Shown: piece by piece, positions 1 to 12,647 of the stretch
Layout of the letters: every line of letters starts with the position of its first letter
How positions within the stretch are numbered: position 1 is the stretch's first letter
Assembly: GCA_007644065.1 (NCBI GenBank)
Contig: VJWN01000002.1
Coordinates: forward strand, 1,327,831 to 1,391,830
Source of the DNA: Margaritispora aquatica
Taxonomy: Eukaryota > Ascomycota > Leotiomycetes > Helotiales > Discinellaceae
Length of the DNA stretch: 64,000 bases
Direction: 5' to 3'
The notes under the pieces: generated by a model
What the model saw: the letters and a program-made list of their open reading frames with translations, nothing else
What the model was told of the DNA's origin: nothing
Databases searched by the model: none
Position numbers and translations under genes: made by a program

Positions 1-2811
1 CTCAGTCACTCGCTTCTCTCGAGCGGAATAACCTTTTTCCTTGATCGAATAGAATACACCACCCAGGTCTGCAAGCCAATGAGGATCAACAGATGTCACA
101 GTTGACATATACTCCTTGGAAGTTAAGATAAGCTCGTGATAGACAACATAGTCCGGAAGATATCCTAAACCATATAAGGCACTGGTAGGATGTAATTGGA
201 TAGTCACGCTCGTCCTAAGATTCACGTATTCGCCAATACCCTTTACCTTCGCAGCTTGATGATAGTAACCAGAGCAAATGCACTTGCGAATAATGTCCCA
301 GTCAGTTCCACAGCTGATCATAGACATCTTCTGCATTTTCATGATGTCCAGGAGCTGCTCTCTGATCTCTTTGGCGCGCCGAAGAGATTTGGGGTGCAGA
401 AAATGGCGGGTACACCAAGCATCCGAATAGCCGTTACTCTTCCATTGAGAGTACACATGTAGATATGTCAGATGGTCAGATTCGGGAACGAAAAATTTCT
501 CTCTTGCTGCATCCGACTCTTCCTGTCGCTCTTTAGGCCTGTAAAAGACACCTGGAACAGACAACATCGAAACAATTGTTAGCATCTCCTCACTACAACC
601 ATAGTCTTCGGAAGTGATGAGTAGCTTTGATAATGATGGATCCATAGGGAACGCAGTCATTTTTTTGCCTATTGCTGTCAAGTCACCGATGTTGCTGAGC
701 GCACCCAAAGCCCAAAGATCAAATAATGAAGTCGTTATGGTGTCTTGAGGTGGAGGATCCATAAAATCAAAATCCAACAGATCCTTAACACCTAAAGACT
801 TCAGTAACAACACAATGTTGCTCAAATTGGTGCGTTGTATCTCAGGGATAGTTTGAATATACATTTCATCTTTGAAGGCCGCTTCTGTGAAAAGATGATA
901 GGCTTTTCCTGGCCCTGTACGACCAGCACGCCCGGCTCTCTGTGAGGCGTTGGCTTGTGAGATGGGTGTGATCTGCAACGTATCCATACCCATTCTAGGA
1001 TTGTAGACCTTGAGCTTCGAGTACCCAGCATCAACCACATACATAATGCCATCCACCGTTAAACTAGTCTCCGCGATATTCGTCGCAACAATGACTTTCC
1101 TGACACCAGGAGCAGCTTTGTCGAAAATCTTTGCTTGGAGGTCTGCTGGCATTTGGCTGTAGATCGGAAGAATTAGAAGCTTTGGTGGGTCGTTGAGCGC
1201 GTTGAGACGTTCTTGAACGAGTTCGCAAGTGACCTCGATGTCCTCTTGACCAGTCATGAAAACCAGAATATCGCCAGCTCCTTGAGATACGTGGATTGCC
1301 AAGACTTGTTGTACAGCTTGATCTACATAGTCTTCTACAGGTGATCGGTGATACATTCTGTCAACTGGAAATGTTCGACCGGGGATAAAGAATTCTGGAG
1401 CACCTCCATAGAAATCCGAAAACCTCTTCGAATTCATAGTGGCAGAAGTGACAATTAGCTTGACATCTCGTCGGCGGGCCAATACCTTTTTGAATAGACC
1501 CATAAGTACGTCGGTATTCAAAGCTCTTTCGTGAGCTTCGTCCATGATGACGCACGAATATCGGTCTAAATCAGGCTCATTGAGCGACTCTCGGAGTAAG
1601 ACACCATCTGTCATATATTTGATGACAGTTTCTTTGCTCGTGCAGTCTTCAAAACGGATTGCGTAGCCCACAGTGCCACCAAGCCGGCATTCCATTTCCT
1701 CACTCACTCGTTTCGCAACACTCATAGCTGCGACTCTTCGAGGCTGTGTACAACCTATCATGCCGAGCTTACCATATCCATCTTCATACAGAAACTGAGT
1801 AAGCTGGGTAGTCTTTCCTGAGCCTGTCTCCCCAACCACAATAACAACCTGGTTATCCCGAATCACTCGGAGCAGATCTTCACGAACAGCGAAAGCGGGC
1901 AGGAATTCTCGCTGCTCCTTCAATGATTTGCTTTGACTGAAGTTGCTGGCTCCCTCGTTTTTCTTCATATGCTGTGCAAACTTGCTATTCCCTTGCTCTT
2001 CTTCTCCTGGAATAGGGGCTGCACTATCGCCCTCGTCTTCCTTTACTCCCATCAAATTTCCCAACGCTGTTCCGGCCATGTTGGTTGCTTCTTGAGCCTG
2101 CTTCTGCCTTTCCTTTTGCTGCCGCTTCTCCTTTACCACTTTGCTACCCTTTCGGCTAAAGACTGCCATATCACTCTGAGAATCCCTAACAGCTGGCACG
2201 GGATCCAGTTGCTTCGAAAACACAGTTCTACCATCAAGAAATGGGGGTTTGAGATCATGCACGAGTAGATGAACTCTCATAGCATCATCATCATCCTCGA
2301 AGTCATCCCCAAAATCTCTTCGTTGCGCCACTCCGGAAGTAAGCATTCGATTTGTCTCCCATGCATCGACATCTTTTTGTTTCTGGGTAGCTCGTGCACT
2401 CATTCGTTTTCCAGTCTTCTTCTCCACCAATGCAGCTTCGCGCTGTTGATCTGCCCAGGTGTTGTCGTAGGATCCAAAAGGGTTATGCGTGTCACCGCCA
2501 AAGGTATTACCAGACTCATCCCCTGCATACCAGTCTCTATCCAAGGCATTGGAATCTTCTTGGTCCACGAATGGCTCAGGGCCATCAAACTCCCTCTGAC
2601 GCGGTGTAGATGGGTATTGCGACTGTGATCGAGGAGTGGATGATCTCGACGCGTTTCCTATACGACTTTGTGACCTGGAGGCAGACGACCCCAACTGTCC
2701 ATTTCGATGGGATGCAGGTCTCGCAGGAACAGCAAACCTGTCATCTGATCTTAGAGGGTTGAATTCTAACCTCCGCCGCTTCGGGCTTGCTTCCCCATCG
2801 TCTCTAGCCAT
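1..2811 (-). CDS. PRP16: Pre-mRNA-splicing ATP-dependent RNA helicase PRP16 (DEAH box), 3' end cut by the window
   Basis: DEAH-box helicase of the spliceosome. In the family (yeast Prp16, human DHX38) it remodels the catalytic spliceosome after the first transesterification. The frame is open without introns from the ATG at 2811 to base 1, giving 937 codons; the C-terminal end lies outside. An Arg/Ser-rich, disordered N-terminus of about 300 residues precedes the motor. Walker [10 protein letters not shown] is near residue 324, the DEAH box near 421, SAT near 454, followed by the family stretch [16 protein letters not shown] and then [12 protein letters not shown]. Motif VI ([12 protein letters not shown]) and the helicase-associated region follow. 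The stretch after motif III and the [13 protein letters not shown] block are what separate PRP16 from PRP2, PRP22 and PRP43. It is transcribed away from PWP1 from a short shared promoter. Confidence 0.95.
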   Translation of the reverse strand, partial: MARDDGEASPKRRRLEFNPLRSDDRFAVPARPASHRNGQLGSSASRSQSRIGNASRSSTPRSQSQYPSTPRQREFDGPEPFVDQEDSNALDRDWYAGDESGNTFGGDTHNPFGSYDNTWADQQREAALVEKKTGKRMSARATQKQKDVDAWETNRMLTSGVAQRRDFGDDFEDDDDAMRVHLLVHDLKPPFLDGRTVFSKQLDPVPAVRDSQSDMAVFSRKGSKVVKEKRQQKERQKQAQEATNMAGTALGNLMGVKEDEGDSAAPIPGEEEQGNSKFAQHMKKNEGASNFSQSKSLKEQREFLPAFAVREDLLRVIRDNQVVIVVGETGSGKTTQLTQFLYEDGYGKLGMIGCTQPRRVAAMSVAKRVSEEMECRLGGTVGYAIRFEDCTSKETVIKYMTDGVLLRESLNEPDLDRYSCVIMDEAHERALNTDVLMGLFKKVLARRRDVKLIVTSATMNSKRFSDFYGGAPEFFIPGRTFPVDRMYHRSPVEDYVDQAVQQVLAIHVSQGAGDILVFMTGQEDIEVTCELVQERLNALNDPPKLLILPIYSQMPADLQAKIFDKAAPGVRKVIVATNIAETSLTVDGIMYVVDAGYSKLKVYNPRMGMDTLQITPISQANASQRAGRAGRTGPGKAYHLFTEAAFKDEMYIQTIPEIQRTNLSNIVLLLKSLGVKDLLDFDFMDPPPQDTITTSLFDLWALGALSNIGDLTAIGKKMTAFPMDPSLSKLLITSEDYGCSEEMLTIVSMLSVPGVFYRPKERQEESDAAREKFFVPESDHLTYLHVYSQWKSNGYSDAWCTRHFLHPKSLRRAKEIREQLLDIMKMQKMSMISCGTDWDIIRKCICSGYYHQAAKVKGIGEYVNLRTSVTIQLHPTSALYGLGYLPDYVVYHELILTSKEYMSTVTSVDPHWLADLGGVFYSIKEKGYSAREKRVTE

Positions 2812-3014
2812 AATGTAATAATGTTTGTTGTTCAACGTGACATTGTCAGTGCTGCCAGTTGAATCGCAAAATTGACGTGAGGCTGTAAGTGCCAAGGTTT
2901 TAGCTTCCGCCTCATTAACGATAAGATAAGAAAAAACCCACCCGCTTCCCCGCCAAAAAAAAGTTTCGAGGAAAGCTCGAAACCTCTCTGCTACATCAAA
3001 TACCACAATTCGAC
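2812..3014. promoter_or_regulatory. Divergent promoter between PRP16 and PWP1
   Basis: Only 203 bp separate the two start codons, so both promoters and 5' leaders must lie here. The segment contains a GATAAGATAAG run (a possible GATA-factor site) and an A-rich stretch just upstream of PWP1. No clear TATA box was seen. Shared regulation of the two genes is inference from the spacing. Confidence 0.6.
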
Positions 3015-4743
3015 ATGTCTATGATTACAGCTACCGCATGGGTCCCTCGAGGATTTGCGGCCCCTTTTCCAATAAAATACGACTTTGACGAGGAAGAGTT
3101 CCAGCGCATCGCAGATTTGGCAAAACTCCAACTCGATGATGCTCAGGAAGACTTAGAAAATGCGCAAAAACAAGTAGAGGACGTCAATGATGAAAATGCC
3201 ATGAAGGATGAGGATGAATCCGACGATGAAGCGCCCAGTAAAACACTCAAGTCGCAAGGGTAATTTGCTCGAATATTGGTATTGCGCTCTGCTGATTTTT
3301 ACAGTGATGAAGATGACAACCTCAAAGAGTATGACTTAGATCACTACGATGATGATGTGGAAGATGACAAAGATGGGCAAGGAATTGGAATGGGCATGTT
3401 CGGAAATGTGAAGTCACTTGCGTACCACGACTCCAATGCTGATGATCCATACATTACCATGAAAGAGACTGAAGAAGATGACGAGGACCGGGAAGAACTC
3501 CAAATTCTAGCAACAGACAACATGCTTCTAGCAGCAAAGATAGAAGACGAGGTCGCACATCTAGAAGTCTATGTATACGAGGACGAGGCCGACAATCTCT
3601 ACGTACACCATGACATCATGCTCCCTGCAATTCCACTTTGTGTTGAATGGTTAGATCTGCCCGTTGGCAAATCTTCTGTGGACAAGGACTCGAGAGCCAA
3701 TTTCGTTGCAATTGGCACATTTGATCCAGACATTGAAATCTGGGACTTAGATACAGTTGATTGCATGTATCCCAATGCAATTCTTGGTCAGGGAGGGAAT
3801 GTTGGTGCAGCCACAGAAGACAAGAAAAAGAAGAAGAAGAAAAAGAAGTCGAAGAAGTCGAATGACGAATACCATGTAGACGCGGTCCTCTCTCTGGCTG
3901 CAAACAGACGCCATCGAAACCTTCTAGCATCATCTTCAGCAGACAAGACCGTAAAGTTGTGGGATTTGAACACCACGAAATGTGCGAAGTCGTATACGTT
4001 CCATACGGATAAGGTTTGCTCGTTAGCATGGCATCCCCAGGAGTCTACTATTCTGCTCAGTGGAAGTTATGACCGAACAGTGGTTGCAGCGGACATGAGG
4101 GCACCAGATGCGAAAGCCCCAACTTGGGGTGTCGAGAGTGATGTAGAAACTGTCAGGTGGAATCCGCACGATCCAAATTACTTCTTCATCTCAACAGAGA
4201 ATGGAATGGTTCACTATCATGACATCCGGAAGGCCCCTTCGAATCCTGCCGCTAGTAAGCCGGTATGGATTTTGCAAGCTCATGATGAGTCTGTATCTTC
4301 GTTCGATATCAATCCGGTCATTCCTGGTTTCATGGCGACTGGTTCAACAGATAGGCAAGTTAAGCTATGGAATATTCAGGCTTCAGGACCTTCGATGGTC
4401 GTATCACGAGACCTTGATGTTGGTAAAGTTTTCTCAACCACTTTCGCACCAGATGAAGAAGTTAGCTTCAGGCTCGCGGTAGCAGGAAGCAAAGGTCTAG
4501 TCCAAATTTGGGTATGTCTACCTCCTATTTAGCCGAGTTCTTCTAACAAATTGACAGGACACATCCACCAATCCTGCAGTGAGACGAGCATTCGCAGATA
4601 GAGTCGCTCCAGTTGAAGGAGAAATCAAAGAAAGATTGGTGGGCATCAATGACGACAGTAGCGAGTCTGAGGATGAAGGTGAGGATGGTGGTGCTGAAAC
4701 TGGAGAGCCGAACGCAGGATGGGAGAGTATGGATGAAGATTAA
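3015..4743 (+). CDS. PWP1: Periodic tryptophan protein 1 homologue (WD40, ribosome biogenesis)
   Basis: Three exons: 3015-3259, 3305-4511, 4558-4743, giving 545 aa. Both introns (45 and 46 nt) have GT-AG ends; the first ends in TTTACAG, and the joins restore one continuous frame. The N-terminus [16 protein letters not shown] is typical of PWP1. A long acidic stretch follows, then WD40 repeats from roughly residue 150 to 490 (for example [27 protein letters not shown]), and an acidic C-terminal tail. A nine-lysine run (about 3826-3852) interrupts the region between two WD repeats. In yeast and human, PWP1 is a nucleolar protein needed for 25S/28S rRNA processing. It is divergent from PRP16. 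Confidence 0.93.
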
Positions 4744-6745
4744 TTAAGTACAGTGTTGGATTGGACGGATAAAACCGAGTCCATTCCGAGTGTTGTCAGA
4801 CAAGATATATCGTCCGGAATTTAGGGTCACATGGCATCAAAAAACCTGGGGAAAGCGTTGACGATCTGCTGATGAGGATAGACGAGGAAGAATGTGGTCA
4901 AGGAACTGCATATTTGTCCGGAGTTGAAGTGCCATTGCAATATAAAAATTCATGTCAAGCCTTTACTCAAACACCTTCCCCACAAAGAACTTATGCCAAA
5001 CTTAAAATCGCCGTGCTAATTGTGTGTCTTGAGCAGATGCATTGATCTCATCTCTGTGCTAAAATTTCGCGATGCAAAGGAGATCTTACAACGTGATCGC
5101 CATGATGCGGAGGTGTTCAGTGGACGTCATTGATTCGAGCATGAATCATCGGGCTCCTCACATAGAGAACGAAATCATAAGCGCATGAAGTTCGTCCAAA
5201 ACTATTTCCGGTTACTCTGCAGGTCAATTTTCCAGGCCAACTTGTTATTCTTCTGATACTTTTGGTCTTGCGGCCTGTTATCACAGGCCCGAGCTGCGAC
5301 ACCGCGCCACTGGCCTTGTTCCTCCCATCGCGGCACTTCTACCCTCTGACTGGAGAGGCAGTGCCATTTTCAAGCGCGCAAAACACTCTATCCACAAAGC
5401 ATCAGCAGGAAGGATCAGGAAACATCTCATCGAGGTTCGATGTGAGGGTTGACTCGTCCGAGAGAAGAACAGACTTTGTACCTGAAACGAAAATCTTCAG
5501 ACGACCACCCAATTATAATCTGTCCGATGCAGCCAACTTTGGTGATCTTCCCTGTCGTTGTTTCGACGGCCCCTGAAGCGCCTTCCGGTATTTTACAATC
5601 CAATTGGTCAAACAGGGGGCAAGAACTCTACTTGTGAAAAGCCCAGAAGCCTTGGTCCACGGGAAAGGGTGAAGCTCAACCCCATTTGAGCCTTAAAACC
5701 CGGACCTAAGGTGTCGAACGGAACACAGGCCCTTTGCTCCACTTCCCGAATAGATTGGCTGATTGGGGGATTGACTTTTCTAGGGTACTTGCTAATCGCT
5801 GAGTTGGGAAAAAAGGGGATGCAGGTCGGATGTCCACGATGCCCACGATGCGCAAAGGAAAAAAAACAACAGTGACATGCAGCCCGCGCACCAGGCACAG
5901 AGTTCAACCAAAAGTGACTTATTCCGTGCCAAAAGCACTGTTGATTCGCCGAGCGCAGTCCATGCCCACCAAAATGGCACCAAAATGGCACCAATCCTGA
6001 GCAAACGCGTCAATTGAGCATGGGTTGAGAAGCTTTTGCTCGATCCACCGTGGCATGGCCCTTGCAGAGCCTGCTGAGGTTCTTCAACACTCTTGTCCCC
6101 CTACACTTTGCACAACTTCTCCTCTTCTTCAACCCTCCCACTGTCCTTCTGGAAATCGCAGCATCAAAAATATCGCAGGGTCGATCAAGAAAAAAATCAC
6201 ATCAACAAATTCATTCCTTCGCCGACGCTGGTTGTTTATCACTCCTTTATCCAACAACACAAAGCACAAAGCACTCAGCACTCATTTCGAGACACACCAA
6301 AAAGCAATTCGCTGAATCACTATTCAAGTCTTATTGCCAACACCTCGTGGATCTTCTATCTTTTAAAGCATCGCCGAACGATCGCCCATTTCCAGTACAT
6401 ACTCACATCCTACTACTCAATATATTTGCGTTATCACGCGCATTCCCTGGACGGAAACCACGATCGACGTGTTGCGCAGCACTTGCTCTGTACAAAGGAT
6501 TCTAAGTTTTAGTGTCTTCATCAAAACCACAAAAACATCAAATTCGATCCGGAGCACCAAAGTTCCCTTCTACGGAGCCAACGGAACCATTTCTCAAGTC
6601 CTCAGGTGTTCGTGCAGATAATTGATCATCTGCTCCAATCGATCTTCAACGGAGCGAATTACAACGCATCCGATTTACCCCACTCCCACTCAAAGGTTGG
6701 AAGAAAAGGTCCTTCCCTATCAGGCCTACCGGTTATTCAATCAAG
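4744..6745. other. Intergenic region, 2.0 kb
   Basis: No supportable gene. About 5967-5992 holds a short tandem repeat in which CACCAAAATGG is repeated. The segment 6090-6560 is pyrimidine- and A/C-rich and looks like promoter and 5' leader of the gene starting at 6746. Several overlapping short open frames there (6025-6512) have no protein-like composition. Confidence 0.5.
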
Positions 6746-7492
6746 ATGTCCCTCTCAAGAGCATTTACTACAAGGCGAGCTGCCAAAACGACAGATGTCA
6801 TTCCAGATATGCCACGAAGAAATCTAACAACAAAGCGATCTTTTGCGACAGGCAGTATTCGAAACAAAATTTCGGCGCCTCTCGAGCTTGTCTCTACAAC
6901 GAATATGCTTTCGTACAATGCACCCGACATCTTCCCAAGCAGTTCTTCCTCTTCGTCGTCACAATCTGACTCGGAGAGGTCACCTTCGAGCGTCTCATCT
7001 CCCTTTTCAAGCCCTGACAATTCCTCAATTGAAGGCTCTCCCACTTCACTTGAGCCAAACCATCTCTCGTGCTATTTTGGTCGACAAAGCAATTCGGACA
7101 ACGAGGCGCCCCTCATTCCAAAGAGAGCTCCAAGCCACAACAAGAAGGACTCATTAGCACGCTCTGCATCTCGTATATCGTCGCGAACAACGCAAACAAC
7201 TTCGACTGCGCGCTCATCGATTAACATGTTTGCTGCCAATCCTGAAACCGTGGATACACTTCCCCACGTCAACAACAACCCTTTCGGCAATGAACTTGCC
7301 CAAGTAACGGAGATCGCAGAGGAGTATGGCATTAGCAGAGAGCGACTGGCTGTCGTTGACGAGGAGGAGCAGGAGTTAGTGTCGCGCGGCCTGTTCAAGT
7401 TCAGAGCTGAAGACTACATGTCCGAGATTCAAGGTCTCTTCATGACTGCCTTTGGTGACGCACGTCCGGCAATGTCGTCGATGTGGATTTAG
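6746..7492 (+). CDS. Conserved fungal protein of unknown function
   Basis: Single exon, 248 aa. The start at 6746 (MSLSRAFTTRR) is the first ATG of the frame. The first 170 residues are Ser/Thr/Arg-rich and probably disordered, including a poly-Ser run near residues 65-72. The C-terminal 70 residues look ordered and conserved: NPFGNELAQVTEIAEEYG, then a block ending VDEEEQELVSRGLFKF, and a final segment with EDYMSEIQGLF and the terminus SSMWI. I recognise this C-terminal arrangement as typical of an uncharacterised Pezizomycotina family but know no function. The Arg-rich start could be a weak mitochondrial presequence. No membrane segment is visible. Confidence 0.75.
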   Translation: MSLSRAFTTRRAAKTTDVIPDMPRRNLTTKRSFATGSIRNKISAPLELVSTTNMLSYNAPDIFPSSSSSSSSQSDSERSPSSVSSPFSSPDNSSIEGSPTSLEPNHLSCYFGRQSNSDNEAPLIPKRAPSHNKKDSLARSASRISSRTTQTTSTARSSINMFAANPETVDTLPHVNNNPFGNELAQVTEIAEEYGISRERLAVVDEEEQELVSRGLFKFRAEDYMSEIQGLFMTAFGDARPAMSSMWI

Positions 7493-8750
7493 ATACGAGA
7501 CTGGTCTCTCGTGTCCTTTGGTTGACATCTCAACCTCTTCGATGTACATATTTACACTGGAACATTTGTTCACATTCTTACGTTCATTCTATTCGGCTTT
7601 GCTGGGAAAATGGAATCGGGTTGGAGTCACATGGTTGGGAATATACCTGGGAGTCTATATGGATTTTGGGAGTCCTTGGAGACTCAACACGCTCATTTGG
7701 TTTGATGACCTGACGCTTGATTTGTTGGGAGATGATTGTTTTATTGGTTGCCCATCTGTGGCGAGTTAGACCTCCCTTTCGGAAACCCCAAAATTGATAA
7801 ATTCAATTGTTTATTACTACATATCATGACCATATCTCATCTGCTTCTGTGAACATCAAGGTGACGTCTTGTACCTTGGATGCCAAAGCTTCTTTGTCAA
7901 AAATAGACTGTGGAGTTGGACATGCTTTGTTTGAACTTGTGGGGTTGACTTCATGCAAACATCAATCAAGCTCGTTTGTTGGTTTTACTTCTGCTTTTGC
8001 CGGGAATCGCTGATAATGTTCATCTGATGAATTGAAACTTCACAGCCCAGAATTTCCGGGAACAGTGGTCAAGCTCAAACTCGGGTATTCTGTTTGTGGA
8101 GTTGGGAGTCATGCAAACAATCCGAGTGTTTGTATCAACGGGTAATACATGGTGGAGACAAGATATGGAACATCGAGGCTGTTTCGATTTTTTTTTTCCC
8201 GGGATACCAGTACCGAAAAGGAATAATCATAGTTAATTATGACTATACTCTGGCTGAAAAGGGGTCTTCTATTCACCAAAGATATATCAGAGAGTTTGTC
8301 CCATGCTTTCGATTCATCAACCTGAAGAGTTGATCCAGCTCGGAGTTTGTCGTTCCTGACTCAGGCAAGACTCAAAATAGCCGAGTCCAATGGCGGGCGG
8401 CCCGGCGGATTCAATCTGGAAGACCGAGTTTCTGGGTCTCCAGCCTGCATCTCTCAAAGCAGAGCGATGACATACGAACCGCTTACTCAGTACAAGAATG
8501 CATCGCGTCAGAGTGAATATTTCGCCGCAACTTATGTGTAGGTGTAGGATAGAGAATGATCACTTTCTAAACACTTTCATTTCGTGCAAACCATTCACTC
8601 CAAACCAAATACCTCCGTACGTAAACACCAAGACATCTTCAGCTGCCGCCATCTCAATCAAGACAAATCGCCCTCGTGATTAGTGCGTCAACAGGAGATA
8701 GTGGGTCAACACCGAAACCCTTGCAACGGTGCGTGCGAGTGCCAGTGCCC
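7493..8750. other. Intergenic region, 1.26 kb
   Basis: 3' flank of the unknown gene and 5' flank of the transporter. There is a T-rich run near 8188-8198. The short open frames on the plus strand lack family features, and I see nothing else to annotate. Confidence 0.5.
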
Positions 8751-10713
8751 ATGATGGCAGACGACACTCGTCCTCGAACATCATTCTTACATACTAGACG
8801 CGATAATTCTCCTTCACGTTTCCCTCAACCAACGCTGACACGACTCCCTTCAATTTCTGACATCTCAATACAATCTGGCGACGACGTTTGGGCTCCCGAT
8901 GCAGCAACCGCCCTTGCAGGAATACACCCCCCTGACATAGAGATGGACCCCCAACCCTCTGGTCACAGAAGGAGGAGGAGCAGTCTGATGAACCCAATGA
9001 ATTCATCTGCTGCACAGAATTCGAAGAAGCGTTCGGCGAGTGCAAAGGGAATAAAGAGTAGCCTCGAGGAAGACCCAGAAAACGAACGGTTATCGTTGGA
9101 AGAAAGCACAAGTGAAGAGGTTGAGCTGGATCATCTATCTGATGATGGGCTACAGGATGATGAAGAAACTGGCTTGACTGGGAAAGACAAGGGACGGCGG
9201 AAACAGCGTCGACGGAGGAATACTCTCCTGGACCAGAGGATTGTTGGAGAAGCTGCGGTGACGGCCGAGGAGAAGAAGGAGGCAGATCAGAATGTGATTA
9301 AAAAGAGTTTGGTCAATGGCCTTTTAATTGCAATGTGGTATACATTCTCTCTGTCAATATCGATTGTAAGAGTTGCCCCATAATCCAAACCCTGACAGAT
9401 TAAGCTAATCGTTTGGGTAGTATAATAAATGGATGTTTGACCCAAAACATCTCAATTTTCACTTCCCTCTCTTCACAACATGCTTTCACATGCTTGTTCA
9501 GTTCTCCCTGGCGTCGTTAGTCCTATTCTTCCTTCCACAGTTTCGACCTCGCTACGATTCGATATCCAATCCACATAATGCACACGTCGCGGACGCAGAT
9601 TTACAAAGGCATGAGGAAGACAGCAAGAAGCCTTTAATGACGAAAATGTTTTATTTTACAAGAATTGGGCCCTGCGGAATGGCAACTGGGCTTGACATTG
9701 GGCTGGGCAACATGAGTTTGAAGTTTATTTCCTTGACTTTTTATAGTAAGACGTGCGTCCCTTAGCGGCAAACATATACTAATCAGCATCTAGCAATGTG
9801 TAAATCATCGGCATTAGCCTTCGTTCTACTTTTTGCTTTTCTGTTCAGGCTCGAGACACCTTCATGGAAGTTGGTTGGAATAATAGCAACCATGACAGGA
9901 GGTGTGATAATGATGGTGGCAGGAGAGGTAGACTTCAGCACGTTAGGATTCGTCCTCATTATCTCCGCAGCATTCTTTTCTGGCTTCCGGTGGGGCTTGA
10001 CACAAATCCTACTGCTTCGAAACCCCGCCACATCAAACCCGTTCTCCTCAATATTCTATCTCGCACCAATAATGTTCTTCTCCTTACTCGTGATCGCCAT
10101 ACCTGTTGAAGGCTTTGCTAGTTTGGCCGGAGGCATCAAAGTCCTTGTCGAAGTCAAAGGACCGATTCTGGGACCAGGCCTTCTTCTCTTTCCAGGTGCC
10201 ATCGCCTTTTGTATGACGGCTTCTGAATTCGCTCTTCTCCAGCGCACGTCCGTCGTCACCTTGTCTATTGCGGGAATATTTAAGGAAGTAGTCACAATCT
10301 CTGCCGCAGGTTTGATCTTCCACGACCCATTGACCCCAATCAATATATCTGGACTCTTTGTCACCATTGGCGCTATTGCATCGTACAATTACATCAAGAT
10401 TACTAAGATGCGAGATGATGCTCAGAAAGAAATTCACAAACACCACTTGGTTGAGCAGGATGATGGTGCGTCAGATGCTGATGGGGAGAGCAGTGATGAG
10501 GAGGATTGGAACACGGTGGAAAGGACTTATGTTACGATGGACGGAGACATTCTACCGAACCCAGATGCGTTTGCGAGCAAGTCGGCGAACAAAGTCAAAA
10601 AGGGGGAGACATCCGCTGGCCTTGTGACTGGATCCTCTTCTGAACCCGAGTCGCGACTGTCCAGAGACGATAGGGCAGCTTTGTTAGCAAGCAAAAAGGA
10701 GCTAAGCGATTAG
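8751..10713 (+). CDS. SLC35C2-like nucleotide-sugar/triose-phosphate transporter family protein (TPT/DUF250)
   Basis: Three exons: 8751-9365, 9421-9745, 9794-10713, encoding 619 aa. The joins restore the family sequences SISI-YNKWMF and SLTFYT-MCKSSALAF. A disordered, charged N-terminus of about 190 residues precedes about ten membrane spans (roughly residues 195-520). Family hallmarks are YNKW after TM1, GLDIGLGNMSL, FYTMCKSS, and FKEVVTI with IGAIASYNYIK near the end. An acidic cytosolic tail follows. Relatives are Golgi/ER drug-metabolite-transporter superfamily antiporters; the substrate cannot be read from sequence. The start at 8751 is the first ATG in frame (MMADDTRP), with a second ATG directly after it. 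Confidence 0.88.
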
Positions 10714-11227
10714 ACAGGCGCCCTTATTGTGGCGGTTAGGTTGAGATAGACAGGCAATTTGTAATATATAGATGGCTAATGATGCCCGGTAGCATTTGAG
10801 TGATTGGTTGGCATACCCAGGCGTTATTGAGGATATGCGGAGGCATAAAGCATAAAATAAGCATAGCGCTATCGTCGTTATAGTATCATGACTGATGTTC
10901 GAATTACTTGAAATACAGATTCAATGCAGTTCCATGTTTCGAACGTTATTAGTTCCCTTAATTTTTTGCAGTTGTCGTGCATAGTAGTCGTGTGTTATGT
11001 GTGGAAGGTTCGGTTCGGGTAGTGCCCGCACTCTCTACCTCGTTGGCCTTGCTCTCGTGGAGAGAAGCTCCATGAAGTCATTCCTGTCTCTGTACCATAC
11101 GCAATATACAGGAAACAAATATGTTAGTTCTGAACATCATGAGATCCACTTTCACAGAGAGGAACATTAGCACATATTTAAACCAGATATGGAAAATTAT
11201 TGGAATCACATAACCATGTGTTTGCGA
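10714..11227. other. Intergenic region, 0.5 kb
   Basis: 3' flank of the transporter gene. The right end may hold further decayed sequence of the adjoining DUF6604 pseudogene (minus-strand frame down to about 11078), but similarity is too weak to claim. Confidence 0.4.
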
Positions 11228-11946
11228 CATCATATTCTTCAATATGCAAAGAAATGGGAATCTATAGACTAGGTCATCCAAGGGACTAAGTGGCACTAAT
11301 TTTATTGGCTCTCCGGTCATCTTACGGCGTAAGTCCACAGGATATATAACTGCAGTGATTTTATGATATGCAGCGAGATTGGGAAATACAGCCTTCAGAC
11401 TTTCCTCCGAGCTCTGATAAGGAGTAGGACAAGTTCAGTGGTCAGAAAATCTATGAATAAATCGAAAGTGCCCGCGTGATGTCGAATTCAAGATTCATCA
11501 ACGAAGCGATGTAGATTATTGATGTCTTCAGAGAAGCAAACCACTGCAAAATGGTGGCCGTCACTCTCACGGATGTCCAGTGTGCATACGCCGGTAGAGG
11601 AGGTCGAAGTTGCCTTCCTTAGGGGTTCCAGGAATGAACAAGCAGTCTCAGAGGCGGCAATATTGAGCATAGATCGGATGTAACCTCGGTTGTCAAGTCC
11701 CAGCGGCACCTCTGGGATAGGTTGCATAGGTCGAACCTTTCCCTGCACTTTTGTCCTTTTCCAATTATACTTCTCAAATCTGCCCTCCAAAATCCATAAG
11801 GTTCGTTCCAGAACAATAATGAAGTGTTCATGAGTAGAGTTGGATGTATTCGGTGCTTGGTAACCGCATTCAAGAGAGCTGTTGTAGAGCCATGTCACGA
11901 AGGCGTTCGTATCTTCTTTGTAGCGCTAGTAGCTACCTACTTGATG
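11228..11946 (-). pseudogene. Decayed, intron-free copy of a DUF6604 gene
   Basis: Read on the minus strand, the segment matches the N-terminal quarter of the intact gene at 12648-15625. YKEDTNAFVTWLY matches YKSDTNVFVTWLY, THEHFIIVLERTLW matches THEHFIHILEAAW, and VVCFSEDINNLHRF matches IYCFFEDLNQLRKF. After the TGA at 11488-11490, where the intact protein has Trp, the similarity runs on (GTFDLF, LTT), changes frame near 11410, and continues as SSEESLKAVFPN and DDLVYRFPFLCIL. An in-frame TAG lies at 11926-11928 and about 105 residues are missing between CGY and THEHF. Both introns of the intact gene are absent at the matching points. The 136-codon open part (11488-11898) might still be expressed, but several independent lesions argue for a pseudogene. 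Confidence 0.75.
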
Positions 11947-12647
11947 GGCTGTCGAGCAACATCACAGCAGATCAGAATTCCTAGATGGGTTATGATGCAG
12001 AATTTTGTGGGAAGGATCCTTTTCACTGAGGGAGATTAAATTTGAAGGCCGATTTCAGAATAGGATCGTTTCTCTCTGAAGATTTGATAAACTTTTCTGA
12101 GTATGGGCGTAAAGGAGGATTTAACGAGGCTCTTTGGAATATGCCGATTCAACATTCGCAGCAGATAAGCATCTGGAGTTAAAATTTGATGAAAAAAAGA
12201 GAAGATTCAACGGTGTCTTGAGGACGAAATATGAACTTCACCCAATAAATGCCCGGCGAAGTTTGTGTCAACTACGTGCTAGCTACTTCAAGAGAACTCT
12301 GCCACACGAATTTGGCTCCTATATCCTCGATATTTCCGCGGCAACCGAAAAGATCTCAAAATTTCACAATATTTCGAGACCAAACATCGAATTCTATTGT
12401 CATTAGAGGGTCACGACCCCTTTACATCATCCTATAGACAGTCAAAACAACAACAATCAAATTCGAAGAAGCACCAAATAAACTCAAACGAAGGCTAGCA
12501 ATTTGATCTCAAGTACACTTAGCTCTAGCTTTGTTGATTGAAGTATCCTAGAACCGAACTTGTTTACTTTTGTTCGCTTTCGATTGCAGCATTGCAAATT
12601 TCCTGCAGATTCAAAGAATTTGATGAGTTCACTGTCAATCTCACACC
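11947..12647. other. Region between head-to-head DUF6604 copies
   Basis: 0.7 kb between the pseudogene's 5' end and the intact gene's start. It presumably carries the promoter of the intact gene. A 90-codon plus-strand frame at 12134-12406 shows no recognisable features. Confidence 0.4.

Noticed and set aside
3616..4029. 137-codon antisense frame within PWP1
   Set aside because: Overlaps a strong WD40 coding exon; composition is that of a reverse reading.
6025..6512. Three overlapping frames of 96-151 codons before the 6746 gene
   Set aside because: All lie in pyrimidine- and A/C-rich leader-like DNA in three frames at once; none has domain or family features.
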